Part shown: one piece after another, positions 36,917 through 49,207 of the stretch | How positions within the stretch are numbered: the stretch's first letter is position 1 | Layout: each line of letters begins with the position of its first letter | Assembly: GCA_905331475.1 (NCBI GenBank) | Contig: CAJNYU010003630.1 | Location: 17,625-81,624, forward strand | Direction of reading: 5' to 3' | DNA: 64,000 bases | Source of the DNA: Rotaria socialis | Taxonomy: Eukaryota > Rotifera > Eurotatoria > Philodinida > Philodinidae | The notes under the pieces: generated by a model | What the model was told of the DNA's origin: nothing | Databases searched by the model: none | Seen by the model: the letters and a program-made list of their open reading frames with translations, nothing else | Translations under genes and position numbers: made by a program

Positions 36917-39900
36917 TTAAATGCATAAATCAACTCGTAGTGGAAAATGGATATCTTGAAAATATAATGTTAATTGATTGCTTGTTATGTTCCAATGAAT
37001 ATTGTGATTATCAGTAATGCACAACATATTATCATAGACATCCGAACAAATAAACTGTGCTGAATTCTGATTGATTGTAAAATCAAATGGATATGCTCCT
37101 CGAACATGAACATTTCGTAATCGAATACTTTTAGTTGCCGGCGTAAGGGAGCCTGCTAACGGATTAAATAGAAGACTCTTGTCATCATAACGAAGCCCAG
37201 CATAACCCATCATGACCGATTGAATAAAACCGCCATCACCCGTAAGAAAATGAGTACTAAAGAAAAGTCATATAAAAATTATTATTCAGGAGAAATATAT
37301 TTCCTATCTTCTTCGAGTTGTCGGTTTCATAAGATAGATCAATATAAGAAAATATTCACTATCTATCAGGGCACCGATAAAAGTACGATCCTCTCAATGT
37401 TTTCTTTACAACAAAAAAGAAAGATTGTGCCATATCAACTCGAAGAATCTTTCCTACAGAAGGCAATAGTTTCATACTTAAATCCATGTCCACCAATGAT
37501 ATTTGCATGAATATCGACCTATAATAAAAGCTTAACCGTACTCATGAGTGCATATAAAATCAAATACGAAACCTCATTTCGAACATGAAATTCTCCATAT
37601 GTACATGCTTGTAAAGATCGATTGAATTCGCCTTCGGCTTTCAACGTTTCATTTAACATAAGCCATACAATAGCATGAATAGGAGCGGTCATACCCGCAT
37701 TTTCTTGGCATGTTATTGGAATAAATGTTTCAGCATCATTTCGTATTATAGCAGGCGTTACATTGAAATTCATTGGATAAGTTAAATATAGAACATCTAG
37801 AAGTAAATTAGAAAAAAATCAATATTAAACATCTACAAACTAATTTTCTACCTTCTGGACAAACATAATGTGATGGTGCTGGTGGTAAAACAGCTAAAAA
37901 AAGATGGTGTGCTTTTTCCTAAATTAAGAAGCACGTCTCTCTTTTTTCTTTACCATTATCCCATTGGATATGGGTCTGTGTGGTGGAATTAAAATTGATT
38001 TTAATTTTTTTAGCAATGATTTCCCATTCGGGATCGACTCTAAATCCAAACATATCTCCAACCTGTTTGGCTAATTGTAATGATACAATAGCAACAGCAT
38101 TTGTTTGTATGGCATTATCAATACCAATATCACCGCATTTCGTTTGATCATTATCACACCATTCATCAACAGGCATTACTTTTTCAATTGAATATGTCAC
38201 ATTATTTGTTTTTGTTACACGACTAGACCAAAATTTTGCTATATCACGTAATAGAGGCCAGCCAATATTTTCTAACCAAATATCATCTTTCGTAGCATAA
38301 TAATACATTTGTACAGCCACTGCTACATCACCAGTTATATGTTGTTCAATACAAAGTTCCCAGCCACCTTTTCCATCGCAACAGCCCTAAGTGAAATTTA
38401 TTTAAATAAAAATTTTGTATTTGATTTACAGTTTGTTTTTTTACTTCAGCTCGACCTAAATACGCTCTGAAACAAAAATCGTTATTTTCGAATCAATTTT
38501 TCTTATCAAATACATACGCAGTCCAAGCAAACATAGATCCATTGTAGCCAAAGCGAAGTGCAATGTTATTCGATGCATCTAAACTATTATATCGATAGCG
38601 CAGTAGACTTTCGGCACGGGATGGATAAAATGGTAGAAGAGCCGGCATCATATACCTTGATAGATAAATGAAAACAAGTTGATAATAAAGAAACCTTAAT
38701 AAAAAAAAATGAATATTTGACTATTCTCTCCTTGGATAGTCAAGTCTAGAGTAATCCTACGAATTGATTTTCCTAGTTGAAGTAATTATTGATAGTAGTA
38801 GACACTTACTGACATTCTGTCAAGTGATCTAGAAAGCTATTTTCTATTATTTTTATGCATATGAATTAGCTGCGTTCTATTTTTGGGCACATAGCCTGTG
38901 CATAGCTCAGGAGAAGATCGCGTTTGATGTAAATATGTAGCTATGCACCATTCGATGGACTTGTTTTCAAAAGATTTCATGTAGAATCTCAACAATGCTA
39001 GTCATGGAAATCTTGGTTTTCCAGTATCTGCCTTGGAAAACTCTCAGTTCGCTCAATCACATGTATCAAGAAAAAACTATCGAAAACTCTCCGACTTTTC
39101 GTATAATAAAATGACGTTAATATTTACCAATCCATATCAAAAAACATTAGACCAGAGTAAGATTGTGATGCTAATCCTCCCGGACTGATACCATATCTAA
39201 AATATATAATTTAAAATGCATGTTCAAATATACATGGCTGGAGTCACAAATACTACTACAATAAATGATTGAAATAATTTTTCGTCATTTCAATAGAATC
39301 GCCTGTTTTCTTTTTGTACTATAATATCGAGCCGTACAAAAATACTTACGGCCAATCATCACGTGAACTAGATAATAAATAATACATTGAACTATTCACA
39401 TGTTGCGCAATATCTAATGACCGTGAAAATATCGTTATGACTGTATCATTTTCACCATTGTTATCTGTATCCAAAACAATTTTCGGTATTACGAATGGTT
39501 GATCATCCATTGGTTGAATATCAATACCAGATCTCCATAGGTTTTTCCATGCTTGAACGTGTTCATTAAATAAATCATTTTTCTTTGTTAAAGCTTCATC
39601 AAATCGATTTATTGCTTCAAGTGTTACTGTCATTTGATCAATGGGACTCGGTCCAAAATCAATACTACTTGCTAATGTTGAAATGAATTGTACGCGTGAT
39701 GATATTGTTAATGTTTGATTTGGTTCCTTTGACTGTTGTGTACATATTGTCACATAAATTAATCGATCACGATCATCGCGACTCAACAAAACACCTTCAT
39801 AGACGTACATTGATGATGTTGATAAATTGGAATTCAATGTAAATTCAACATCAATTTCAACGCCACCACCACCTGTACATTTTGTTTCAGGATTGTGTGT

Positions 39901-41261
39901 TTGATTCAGTGGATCAAAGGTTGATGAATAAGAAAATGTAACAAATTTTGATGTAGATGTGACAGGGGAAAATTCAACAACCATTACACTTTTTAACTAA
40001 AATCGAATGCCAAAATGAAACAAGTCAAAGAATGATTAGAAAAAATTCGAATTTTATTTCTATGGAGAAATAATGAATATGAGTTTAGATGTACTCAATC
40101 CAATTCCTATATATCATTATAACTTGAGTAGCATATCAAACGGAAACATTTATTAGCGGGAACAAGAATAGTTCGAGCTTTTTTTAACCTTACATAATGC
40201 ATAGCTATGGCAAGGGTGATGGAGCGGAAAGTGATATAGATTAACACCGGATGCAAAGTCTTGTAAATAACAATAGTCAAATTTACAATTGCCCATGCTT
40301 GCGCCAGCGCATATAGGACGGTAGTATGCGACTTACATTTTCTACGCGATTTAACAATTATAGAAAGCATTTATCTATGCTTGAATCCAATTCATACATA
40401 GAGATAGGAATTCTGATGTGCATATGAATGAGTATAGCCATTTACATGAGCATTACTATCAACAATTGAATTCGATTTCTCAAGAATTAGTTTAGCTTTC
40501 AAATTCAATATCTTACTGTTTGACTAATGTACACGCTATGTTCAATAATTGAACCATTTTGATCATCAAATTGATATCGACGTGTAAACATTGCCTTTTC
40601 AAAATGTAAAGCACTAGCAATAAGTTCACCAGTTATAATCGAACCACCGATAGGCGATGGTAACCTTGCTTTTCCAACATTTCCACACTGAATTCAAAAA
40701 CAAAAAAAACAATTTTGTTACTTAAATTTGCTTTCCTGTTATCGTTTTTTACTTTGCCATTGAAAAGTCCACTTTGAAATAAAGCTGCTGACATAGCAAC
40801 AGTACCAATATATCCATTCGCAATTTCAGGTAAAAAACAAAAGTGTGGTTCTGGATTAGCAAATAGTATTCGACCACTGGAGACATCATTTTGCCAGTCA
40901 TCTGGCGGTAAAAATCCTTTACGAATGTATAAATCAACATTTTGTGTTACGTCATAACAACAATTAGCATCACAGCCTGATGTACATGACTTTAAGAAAC
41001 CATTTGAATTAAATCCACGACACGATGAATTTGAATTACAAATAGCCACTAATTCTTCTATATCACACTCTTTGCCATAACCTAGATACATGGATTTTTG
41101 TAGTATATTTATTTCTGTTATTATGCATTTATACCTTCACCACATTCAATATGAGCAATATCATGACCGACAGCATCCGTCCCTGACATTTTAAAATAAT
41201 GATTCAAAAAAGCAAAACATTGTTGATTAGTTAATAAAATCAACAGAATAAACTTGTTCAT
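36917..41261 (-). CDS. Secreted GH65 glucosidase, PGGHG (ATHL1)-like
   Basis: Twelve exons on the minus strand: 41261-41135, 41081-40753, 40687-40517, 39996-39350, 39196-39128, 38655-38518, 38466-38445, 38386-37954, 37911-37852, 37796-37573, 37518-37478, 37256-36917. They give 866 residues. A signal peptide (MNKFILLILLTNQQCFA) is followed by a cysteine-rich segment (about 40-95; CDIEELVAICNSNSSC, then CDANCCYDV). The GH65 body follows: FLPEIANGYIGTV, LENIGWPLLRDIAKFW, VMPVDEW with a candidate acid Glu, and FLTGDGGFIQSV near the end. Human PGGHG removes glucose from glucosyl-galactosyl-hydroxylysine of collagen; acid trehalases and kojibiose phosphorylases are the alternatives in this fold. 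The signal peptide and added N-terminal region are not part of human PGGHG (737 residues) as I know it. Intron 8 is only 42 bases. Long introns at 39997-40516 and 38656-39127 hold no exon I can see. Confidence 0.88.
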
Positions 41262-43674
41262 TTGATGTTTAATACCTAACGCAGAATACAAAAGCTCAAT
41301 ATCATTTTTTTCTTCTTCTTATAAACAAAGAATTATATTCATAGGTGTTTCAAGCACAACCAATAATGATGAATATGGTCAGGTGTCACTTGTATCCAAC
41401 TATGTTCTGCAAGTATTACATCACAAATTTTTGACCATTATGATTTATGTTGCAGCATTGACTTTTCAAGAGCAAGATTCAAATTATTGCGAAGACGTTC
41501 ATACAATTTTTATGCACTATAATCAAATAGATGATAGTGCTAGATCTTGAATTTTTATGACAGGCAGAGAAGGCTACTGTTTTTTTTCTGTAAAGAGAAA
41601 CTTAGAGTGTTGTTTTTGTAATAGGGAAAGTCGCTCGTAGCACTATCACATAGAGTGCGCACTGATAAGAAAACATGAGAAGTTGATAGATCTGATGATG
41701 GAAATGCAGATTGTTTATTCCCCCGAGGAAAATTATTTCGGATTCCTGCGCCAAAACTAGTTTAACATTTAGTTTCTATTCATATTTACCGTTTATTATA
41801 TTCAAGAAAATCTATCACTGTTTTGTTTAATATTTATGTCAACCCACAAGGTTTTATCATAACCTAGAAAAATGAATGATTTATATTGCTGGAGTGTATT
41901 CTTTAAAAGCATGATTTTTTCTCTCTGATTGTAATGTTTCAAATTCTCAACATGTTCTCTGATTACTGCAGCGAACGTGCTTTTGCAGTCGTCCTATTTT
42001 AACACAATGTATAGCACCTAAAGAAGTATTGACTTGTTTTCATTTCTGTATGAAAGATATTTACAGAGAAAAAAGTTACACAACACATTCTTCGTTTAAA
42101 TTATTTACATTGCATTACGAGAACTCTATGAAATTACTATCAGAGACTAACAATAGTAGCCTAACTTTTTCTTCCGATCCATTAACGTAAAAATTTTAAA
42201 TGATATACTCATAAACTAATGAAAACAAATAAAAATTTTCTTTCTTTTTCATGTGCTTGATTCATTGTTCCTATTTCTTTTTTCATTCTTGCCGAGGTCA
42301 TAAGAGACAAATAAGAATTTCTGGCGACATAAAATAAGAAAAAAGAATTACAAAGTTCTGATGTATGGAATCGTACTTCGATGATTATGAAGAACAGAAA
42401 ACAAAGTGTTATCTTGATCTATATTGGTTGCCTAATCAATAATAGCGTCATTTTTGACGAGTTGATTGACCTGTCTTGATAATTGACTCTATATAATAAT
42501 ATAAAAAGTCAGCTTATTTAGCATGAAAATAATGTTTTGTCACTGTCTTTCTTTTTTTGACGTAGATAATTCAAAAAAGGAATGAAATAAAATAACTTGA
42601 TAGGTTTTGCCAGACGGCTTTTTTAAATACTTCTTTTATACGACGGCAAAAAAATTATCAACGAGGCTGATAAATTAACTAGATCTTAATTATGCACGAG
42701 TCCAAACATTAATTATTTTATTTTAACGATATCACATACTGATAATAGCAAATAGATTCACTTGTGTTTTAATCACACATTGCAAGGTTCAGACAAAGAC
42801 AAAAAATACATCAATTTCATTAAGTGACTAAGATTTTCTATATGGCAGGAAATTAACTACTCAGCTTTTTCTCTCTCCTCGTTTTGTTTTCTTTTACCGT
42901 ATAAATCCAAAATATTTATGTGTTTCGCAGTTGTATGATGGCGGTTTTTCCGGTAGTAACTAACAACACCATATCGTTTTAGTACTATAGAAAAAAGCCT
43001 TTTTTAATGGTTGAACTATGGCTAGAAAAAGAATTCTTTTTTTCTATCACTTTTATTTCGGTCAATTTTTCTAGGCATGAGAATACGCTTTTAAAGTCAA
43101 ATTTATATGCAGAAAGTTTCATGCTACTAATAATTTTATTTCTGCGTGTAATGTTTAGAACGTCATATGAATTATCCTCAAAAGTATTTCTTCGAACGAA
43201 ATTCACATAGTACAGCGTCAACAATCGATAGACTAGACGTCATCGATTCTATCTGAAAATAATTAAAATAGATCTAAAGAATCTTCACACATAATTTCGA
43301 GTTTCATATAGATCCAACATATTAAGAAAAAGAATTGCTATTGATTAGTTTCAACAGATTTTTTCTTTATTATTTTCTTTATGACATGTAAAAATGGATT
43401 ATCGACTAATCTTCGCCAGACCAGAAAGAAAGCTAGAATTCGTCGAGTACTATCGATATAGATAATGCAAAGAGGCAACTAAGGAAGAGAGAGAGAATGT
43501 TGTTTCCCTGAGATTTCCTTTTTTCTGTTATTTACCATTGCATGCTCGGTCTTTCTCTAACTATTTGTGAAAGATTTGAAGAGTGTATTGTCATAGTTAA
43601 AATATAGACTTTACTAAAGCACACTTTTTCTTTCTAGTCATTAAACTAAATGAAGATTATTATTATTCATTCAA
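41262..43674. other. Intergenic, AT-rich
   Basis: About 2.4 kb with no assignable gene on either strand. The frames at 42985-43224 and 43007-43210 are antisense to one another and have no family resemblance. No repeat stands out. Confidence 0.5.
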
Positions 43675-44786
43675 ATGCATATGGATATTAGCAAATACCT
43701 TTTGATTGTTATCGGATGTTTTGTCCGATCTAGTAAGTTGATTTTAATAGACGAAAAATAGATTTTGATAACAAATCGACTCTTATCCAGGTTCTCAACT
43801 TTACTGTGTTCAATGTACAAGTTCTATTGAAATTAGCTCAAGTAGCTGGGATCATTCCTGTTTAGATGGCAATTTAACACCATTATTATGCGTAGATCAA
43901 AATAATAAGTCAGAATCAATTTCTCCACTGTGTATGTCTGCTGTTTATACAATCAATAAACGAGCGGGTGCGTGTAAGCTTTTATCAATATCGCTTATTC
44001 ATCATAAGTCAATAGAATTGTAGTTCTATGTAAATATTAAAATTGAGAGATTAACAGAATCTTTTGTTTTTGCATTAGTACGCATTAAGCGTAAGTTCGA
44101 AAGAAAGACAAATGATTGATCTTTACTTTAATGAACTCGTTGTTGATCTTTTTAATGAATTCCTGCATTTGAAGATACTGATTTTGTTGTTTATGGATGC
44201 CTAGATCATTCTGTTTAGTATTCGTGTCTCATCGAATCTATCAATGTTATTGCCGAATGAAATGATATTTTTGTTTTATTAATACATTTTGCTTTTCTGA
44301 TGTATGAGCGAATAAATCAGAATATTGATTATTGTACAAAGAGTGATCTATAATTAAGTGGCTTAGATTTTTTTTTCTGTCTTCGAGCCATTCTACAGTT
44401 CTAATGAAAATTTAACAAATGAATTCTGCATGCTACTGTGCATATTAGAGATAACAGAAAAAATAATGTGAATTTCTTAATATCCTCCAAGGTTAGCTTT
44501 CTTGACATTTTTTTAAATTCTAGTTATTCAAATCACCCGCGGTTGTACAGCAGCGCGTACGATTCAACATGACTGTGATCCGGTTATATCATACGCAGAT
44601 ATGGAGAAAACAGACAGTTTTTATTGTAAACAGTTGTGTTACCATGATGGTTGTAATATACATGGAATTGAAGCAATTATATCGATCGGCAATAGTTTAT
44701 TAAAAAATAAAATTCTATTATTGAATTTTGTTTCTCTCTTATATTTATTGTGGTTTCAATCCAATATGTTGTTCTCATGGAATTAG
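43675..44786 (+). CDS. Ly6/quiver-type GPI-anchored cysteine-rich protein
   Basis: Three exons: 43675-43732, 43791-43967 (or 43973) and 44524-44786, about 165 residues. A signal peptide (YLLIVIGCFVRS) precedes ten cysteines spaced as in the Ly6/uPAR three-finger fold: YCVQC, HSCLDG, LLCVD, PLCMS, then ITRGC, HDCDP, FYCKQLC, DGCN. The closing C-N with a preceding CYHDGCN, followed by about 35 residues ending in a hydrophobic run (LLLNFVSLLYLLWF), is the GPI-anchor arrangement. The TRGC turn recalls the quiver/sleepless branch that modulates ion channels, but ligand and role are not readable. The donor of intron 2 is ambiguous (43968 or 43974, same phase). Intron 2 is about 550 bases and could hide a small exon. 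Confidence 0.75.
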
Positions 44787-46448
44787 ATTAATGAAAAATA
44801 TTGCAAAATGAATTAATGTGGTGTTTTGCTGGAAAATGATTTTGCTTTATTACTATGATATTGAACTGTATATAGTCATACTTGATTTTTGTATTTGTAG
44901 TATGCAAAAGAAAACAAGCGAAAGCATTTACTATTTATTGATCTTGTATTCTTAATTAGACGAAACAAAACATCATTTTCATATCTAATAAATTTTGGCA
45001 AAACTTTGTTAAAATGTTTACGAATTATCTTATTCAAAGGCGAACATTTTTCAGTTACTTCCTTGATTTTAGTTAATTTATTCTATGATCCACATCGATC
45101 ATATTGTTCTGTCTGGCATAAACACAAAGCTTTTTATTTTGCATCAATAATTGGTTGAAATAAATGCGCTATTAATCTTTCTATATATATATATATATAT
45201 CTCAGTGTGATTTAACAGATCGACCAGATTTATACGAAAGCAAAAAAAACAACTGTTGACATAAGATCTTATAAATATACATAGAGCAAACACGTAGAGG
45301 ATTTAATTTATTCAAGAAAAACTTCTGATTATTAGTTCTAGCGCTAGAGTTCATTAAATTATTTGAAAAAAAAAACAAGATGAAAATACGAATTAGAAAT
45401 GTTTAATTATGTCATCGTAAATTAACCTATCTGTTATTCAAAATTGTGGAAAGTCAAATTTTCATTTGGAAAAAAAATATATACAAATAAGTTGTTTGTA
45501 TCGACATGAACTCTGGGAAGTCTTTTTTAGCACATAGCTATCAGCGGAAAGAAAACAGAAAAATAAAATTTTATCTTGTCGAAAAGTTATACGAAGTGCT
45601 TTATCTTTTTCGCTCGTCTTAACTGTGAGTTGCTAATAAATTTAGTTATCATGATCTGATTAAAACATAAAATTGCACTTAGCGAATGGCATATGTTTTC
45701 TTCTAATTCAATTGGACATCTGTCAAAAAGCATCGCTTCGTTTATATTAGCTCTCGATCACTGGTAAAATGTGAACTAAGATTCTTTTTGTTTTCAATAA
45801 TAGAAATATTGACTTAGATTGCTGCGTTGTTGATAATCTTTAAGCATAACAAGAAAAGGCAATGACCTTCGGTTCATGTAATTTCGTTTCTTTATAATAC
45901 TATGAGAAGTGCCTAAAAACCTTAGAAAGGAAATTAAAACCTATTCAGTTAGTAGGAAAAAAATGAATACACTTTACAACATCATGACACATGTCTATAG
46001 AGGTATTCATGGAATTAGTTATTAGTATTCAATAATGATAACACAAAATTTGATGATGTTTACAGAATACATGAGCAGTTCTCGATCAAATAAATGATTT
46101 TTATTGTCTAAATAATAACATAATTATATTAGCATATAATTTTGTTTTAATAGTAGTCAATGTGGCAAGAATATAGATGATCAAATATGGCAGACAAGGA
46201 ATTATTGCATTGGAAAACATAATTATCTAGCATTTTTTAAGTCTATTTCATTTTGTTTTTATTAATAAAATATTAGTGCAACAAGAGGCAAACAACATGA
46301 TGATCTACTAAACGATCAAATTGAGAGAAAGAGGTAGGTGACAATCAATGATTGGTGCTAAGTACATATTAACTTTGGTTATTTGAAAACTTTATAGTTT
46401 TCTTCTCCTATTCAATTCTTCTTTTGTCGAAATCAGATTGATTACAAT
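44787..46448. other. Intergenic with a (TA)n run
   Basis: No gene supported. A TA dinucleotide run of about 20 bases lies at 45182-45201. The stretch lies just before a foldback element. Confidence 0.5.
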
Positions 46449-46808
46449 CCTAGCCGAACTTTTTTATTCATGCACTTGCCAAGACTTGAGCTCAAGATGT
46501 GTTCATAGTGCATGACTTTCTTGCTCAAGACAAGCACTTGAATGTTTGCATGAGTTACAAAAAAATACAACTATACATTTTTATTAAAAGTTAAGTTATT
46601 TTGAGAGTAAAATTCGAAAACAATATTGAAAAAGTTCTTTAATAACAGAAACGCTTAGATAAAAATTCAAGCGCATGAGTAACAAGTTTAAGAATTTGAG
46701 CTCACCAAAAGGTCTCATGTCCTGCCTCAAGATGTGTTCATAGTTCTTGACTATTTTGATCAAGAAAGTCAAGCATTGCAAGCGCTTGCAAAAAAAAGTT
46801 CGACTAGG
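46449..46808. mobile_element. MITE-like element, CCTAG(C/T)CGAACTTTTTT ends
   Basis: About 360 bases. The left end CCTAGCCGAACTTTTTT matches the complement of the right end (AAAAAAGTTCGACTAGG) at all but one of 17 positions. Inside, an 18-base sequence CTCAAGATGTGTTCATAG is present twice in direct orientation (46491-46508 and 46726-46743), within longer related blocks. The interior is rich in CTTGA/TCAAG words. No coding frame is present, so it would be non-autonomous. I could not identify a target-site duplication. Confidence 0.65.
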
Positions 46809-47389
46809 GAATTCTTTTGACTGTTATGTTTTTCTGTTCGACGTGTGATAACTGAAGAAAAACTTGATTGAATTTGTTTCCGCGAGAAACAAATTTTATA
46901 GGAATGATATAGACGTGCCGGAAAGACACTTAGATGTTTTTGTACTTCACAACGTATGTCTAATGACACTCGTTCATTTTTAAACTACTCTCTCTGGCTA
47001 ATTATTACAATATTAATTTTCATACATAGAATAAAGTTAATTCACGATGATCAAACAATGATTTTTCAAGTCAATTTTTTTAGCTCGTCTGTACATTTCA
47101 GGATCATCATGATTCTATTCCTGTTGATTGATTCAAATACCGTATTTTCCTGTTGCATGAAAAGTATATTGAATAAAAAAACGGCAAATAAATGCTTATT
47201 CGTTAATATAGAATAGTACACATTGATACACTTAGTAAGAAGCCACTAAAAATTAGTCAGGAACAAGCAATTACAATGAGAAAGGAAAATAAGTTAAAGT
47301 TAAATTTGACCTTTCTTTGCGTTCTTTGTATTAAATTATTAATGTGTACAGAGAAAAAAGCTGTTAGCGCAATCCCTGTGGGATTACAA
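46809..47389. other. Spacer between two foldback elements
   Basis: AT-rich DNA with no supported gene. The small frame at 46956-47216 is hydrophobic, low-complexity and unsupported. Confidence 0.5.
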
Positions 47390-47670
47390 TGTGAAACACG
47401 ATGAAACTTCTTTTCTGGAATTCGTCTATCACTGTCACTAATGATCTGTGGAGACTCTCTGTTATGGTCTGTATTATGATGTATGGAGTCTCTTGAAACC
47501 ATCACAGACCATGACAGATCTCATAAGCCATCACAGACCGTGACAGAGAAGTTAATTAATTAAACAGCTAACTAGTTAATTAATTTCTCTGTCCCGGTCT
47601 GTGCGAGGGGGGGGGGCCCCCAAATTTCTATCCTATATACTTCAACACTCCTTTCAGATCGTGTTTCACA
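47390..47670. mobile_element. MITE-like element with long internal hairpin and G10C5 run
   Basis: The terminal inverted repeat TGTGAAACACGAT at 47390-47402 is repeated exactly in complement at 47658-47670. Inside, 47532-47603 forms a 72-base hairpin whose arms CACAGACCGTGACAGAGAA and the complement of TTCTCTGTCCCGGTCTGTG differ at one position. CATCACAGACC(A/G)TGACAGA is tandemly repeated just before it. At 47607-47621 there are ten G followed by five C, very unusual in this AT-rich genome. No frame is present. Confidence 0.7.
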
Positions 47671-48119
47671 AAATATTCATAGTAATATAATTAATAAAAC
47701 ATACACAAACTAACGACGTATTCAATAGTCACAACGTTCGTCGAACAAGTTCATTTAACGCACTTGTAACTATAAAAAAAATTCAAACAATAGATAATAC
47801 TGTTGTTAAATTTCATGCTCGAAGTTTCTGTTGATTCTCGAAATGCAAATCAGGACGAATGTTGAAATATGCAGGATAGAAACTTTCAATGGCTCTCCTA
47901 TCAAAGATTGTAGTAGATGGCCTCCAGAGACCCATACAATTTGTGACAGACATTAAATCAGAAAGTAACTGTTGTATATTTCAATCCCATAGAGATTATA
48001 CGCGTATAATACGAGACTAGACAAAAGCATTTACAAGATATAATTCGATTCCTGCTGTAATTGGTTTTTATTTCATCGGGGTACATTTAACTTCTATAAT
48101 ATGAGGCCTTAATGTCCTA
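47671..48119. other. Intergenic downstream of the BAF-like gene
   Basis: No gene is seen. I looked here on the minus strand for a missing last exon of the BAF-like protein and found none. Confidence 0.5.
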
Positions 48120-48783
48120 TTAAGAACAGTTCTTACTTTCAGCTGCTCGAAATCTTGGAATATTAAATTTGTATTCAAGCCATTTTCGAAACATTTCACT
48201 ATCTTTTAACATCATATAATATCCGAGCAATTGTCTAGCATAAATAAATCCATGATCAGCAAGCAATTGACCATATTTTTTACCTATACCAGGGACTAGA
48301 GCAAAAGTTAAAATTGCATTTAGCACCACTGTCTTAAAAAGAAATTCTATCAAATCTACCAGCTGTAATAGGTTTTATCGATATTGCTTCATTAGAAAAT
48401 TGACATCTTTTCGTACTAATCGTTAAAGTTTCGACACGTTCACTCGAAAATGGCCATGCATTATTAAGAATTTCATAGAATAATGGTTGTTTTTCTTTGA
48501 ATACAATGCCTGCAGATTTCGTTTGCTTAGGTACTTCAATTATAAAATCGTTTGGTGTGGAAATAATATTATCTTTAGATTCACCGAGTTTATTCTTCTT
48601 AATCAATGAATGTTCAATAATTTGTCTTTCATTATTTCCACAACAATTTCGATTTGAAGGTACGACAATTGAAATGGGCGAAGGAATTATTTTTTCTTTA
48701 TGTACAAAAAGTCGTCGCGATGAATTTTTCGATAGAATATGAATAGTATTGTTTTCATTCATTGAGTTTCGATCGAAATTCAT
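48120..48783 (-). CDS. BAF (BANF1)-like DNA-bridging protein with N-terminal extension
   Basis: Two exons, 48783-48360 and 48295-48120, joined in phase 1 through a 64-base intron, give 199 residues. The junction rebuilds the helix-hairpin-helix start of barrier-to-autointegration factor: KPITA|VPGIGKKYGQLLA then DHGFIYARQLLGYYMMLKDS and FRKWL. BAF is normally about 89 residues and bridges DNA and LEM-domain nuclear-envelope proteins. Here it follows a roughly 140-residue N-terminal region that is polar and basic, with no domain I know. The C-terminus stops at ESKNCS, lacking the usual closing helix (the CFGCLREW part of BAF). So it is a diverged paralogue, or the last exon is lost or missed. 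Confidence 0.75.
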
Positions 48784-49207
48784 GATATGTTTCTTTCTTT
48801 TTTTAATACAATGACATTCGGTAGGAAAAAAACTAGTTAAAAATTACCTTGTCAATTAAAAACTATTCGCGCTTCCAACAAAAAAAATTAAAACTTCTAT
48901 AGATTTTAAGCCATTTATTAAACACAGTAAACATCAAAAGGATCTTAGCATCGTTTTAGAACAAATTCTATTCTAAGGCTTGTGCAACATATGATAAAAA
49001 TTCTTTAGGCAAACAATCACTCCTTTTTCCGCAGTAGTTCTGCGATAAAATTTGATAATTTTGTTTTATGTGTGATAAAATACATTTTGCTCTTATCATG
49101 TTATAATAAATAAACGCAAAACAAATACCACAGATTGCATATACTAAAGGTATCTTTTTTTTTACTTCTAATACATCTTCACTATTTCGTTTTTACTTTG
49201 CAGCAGC
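48784..49207. other. Divergent intergenic region
   Basis: Spacer of 424 bases between the starts of the BAF-like gene (minus) and the carboxylesterase (plus), probably holding both promoters. AT-rich; no element is clearly recognisable. Confidence 0.5.
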
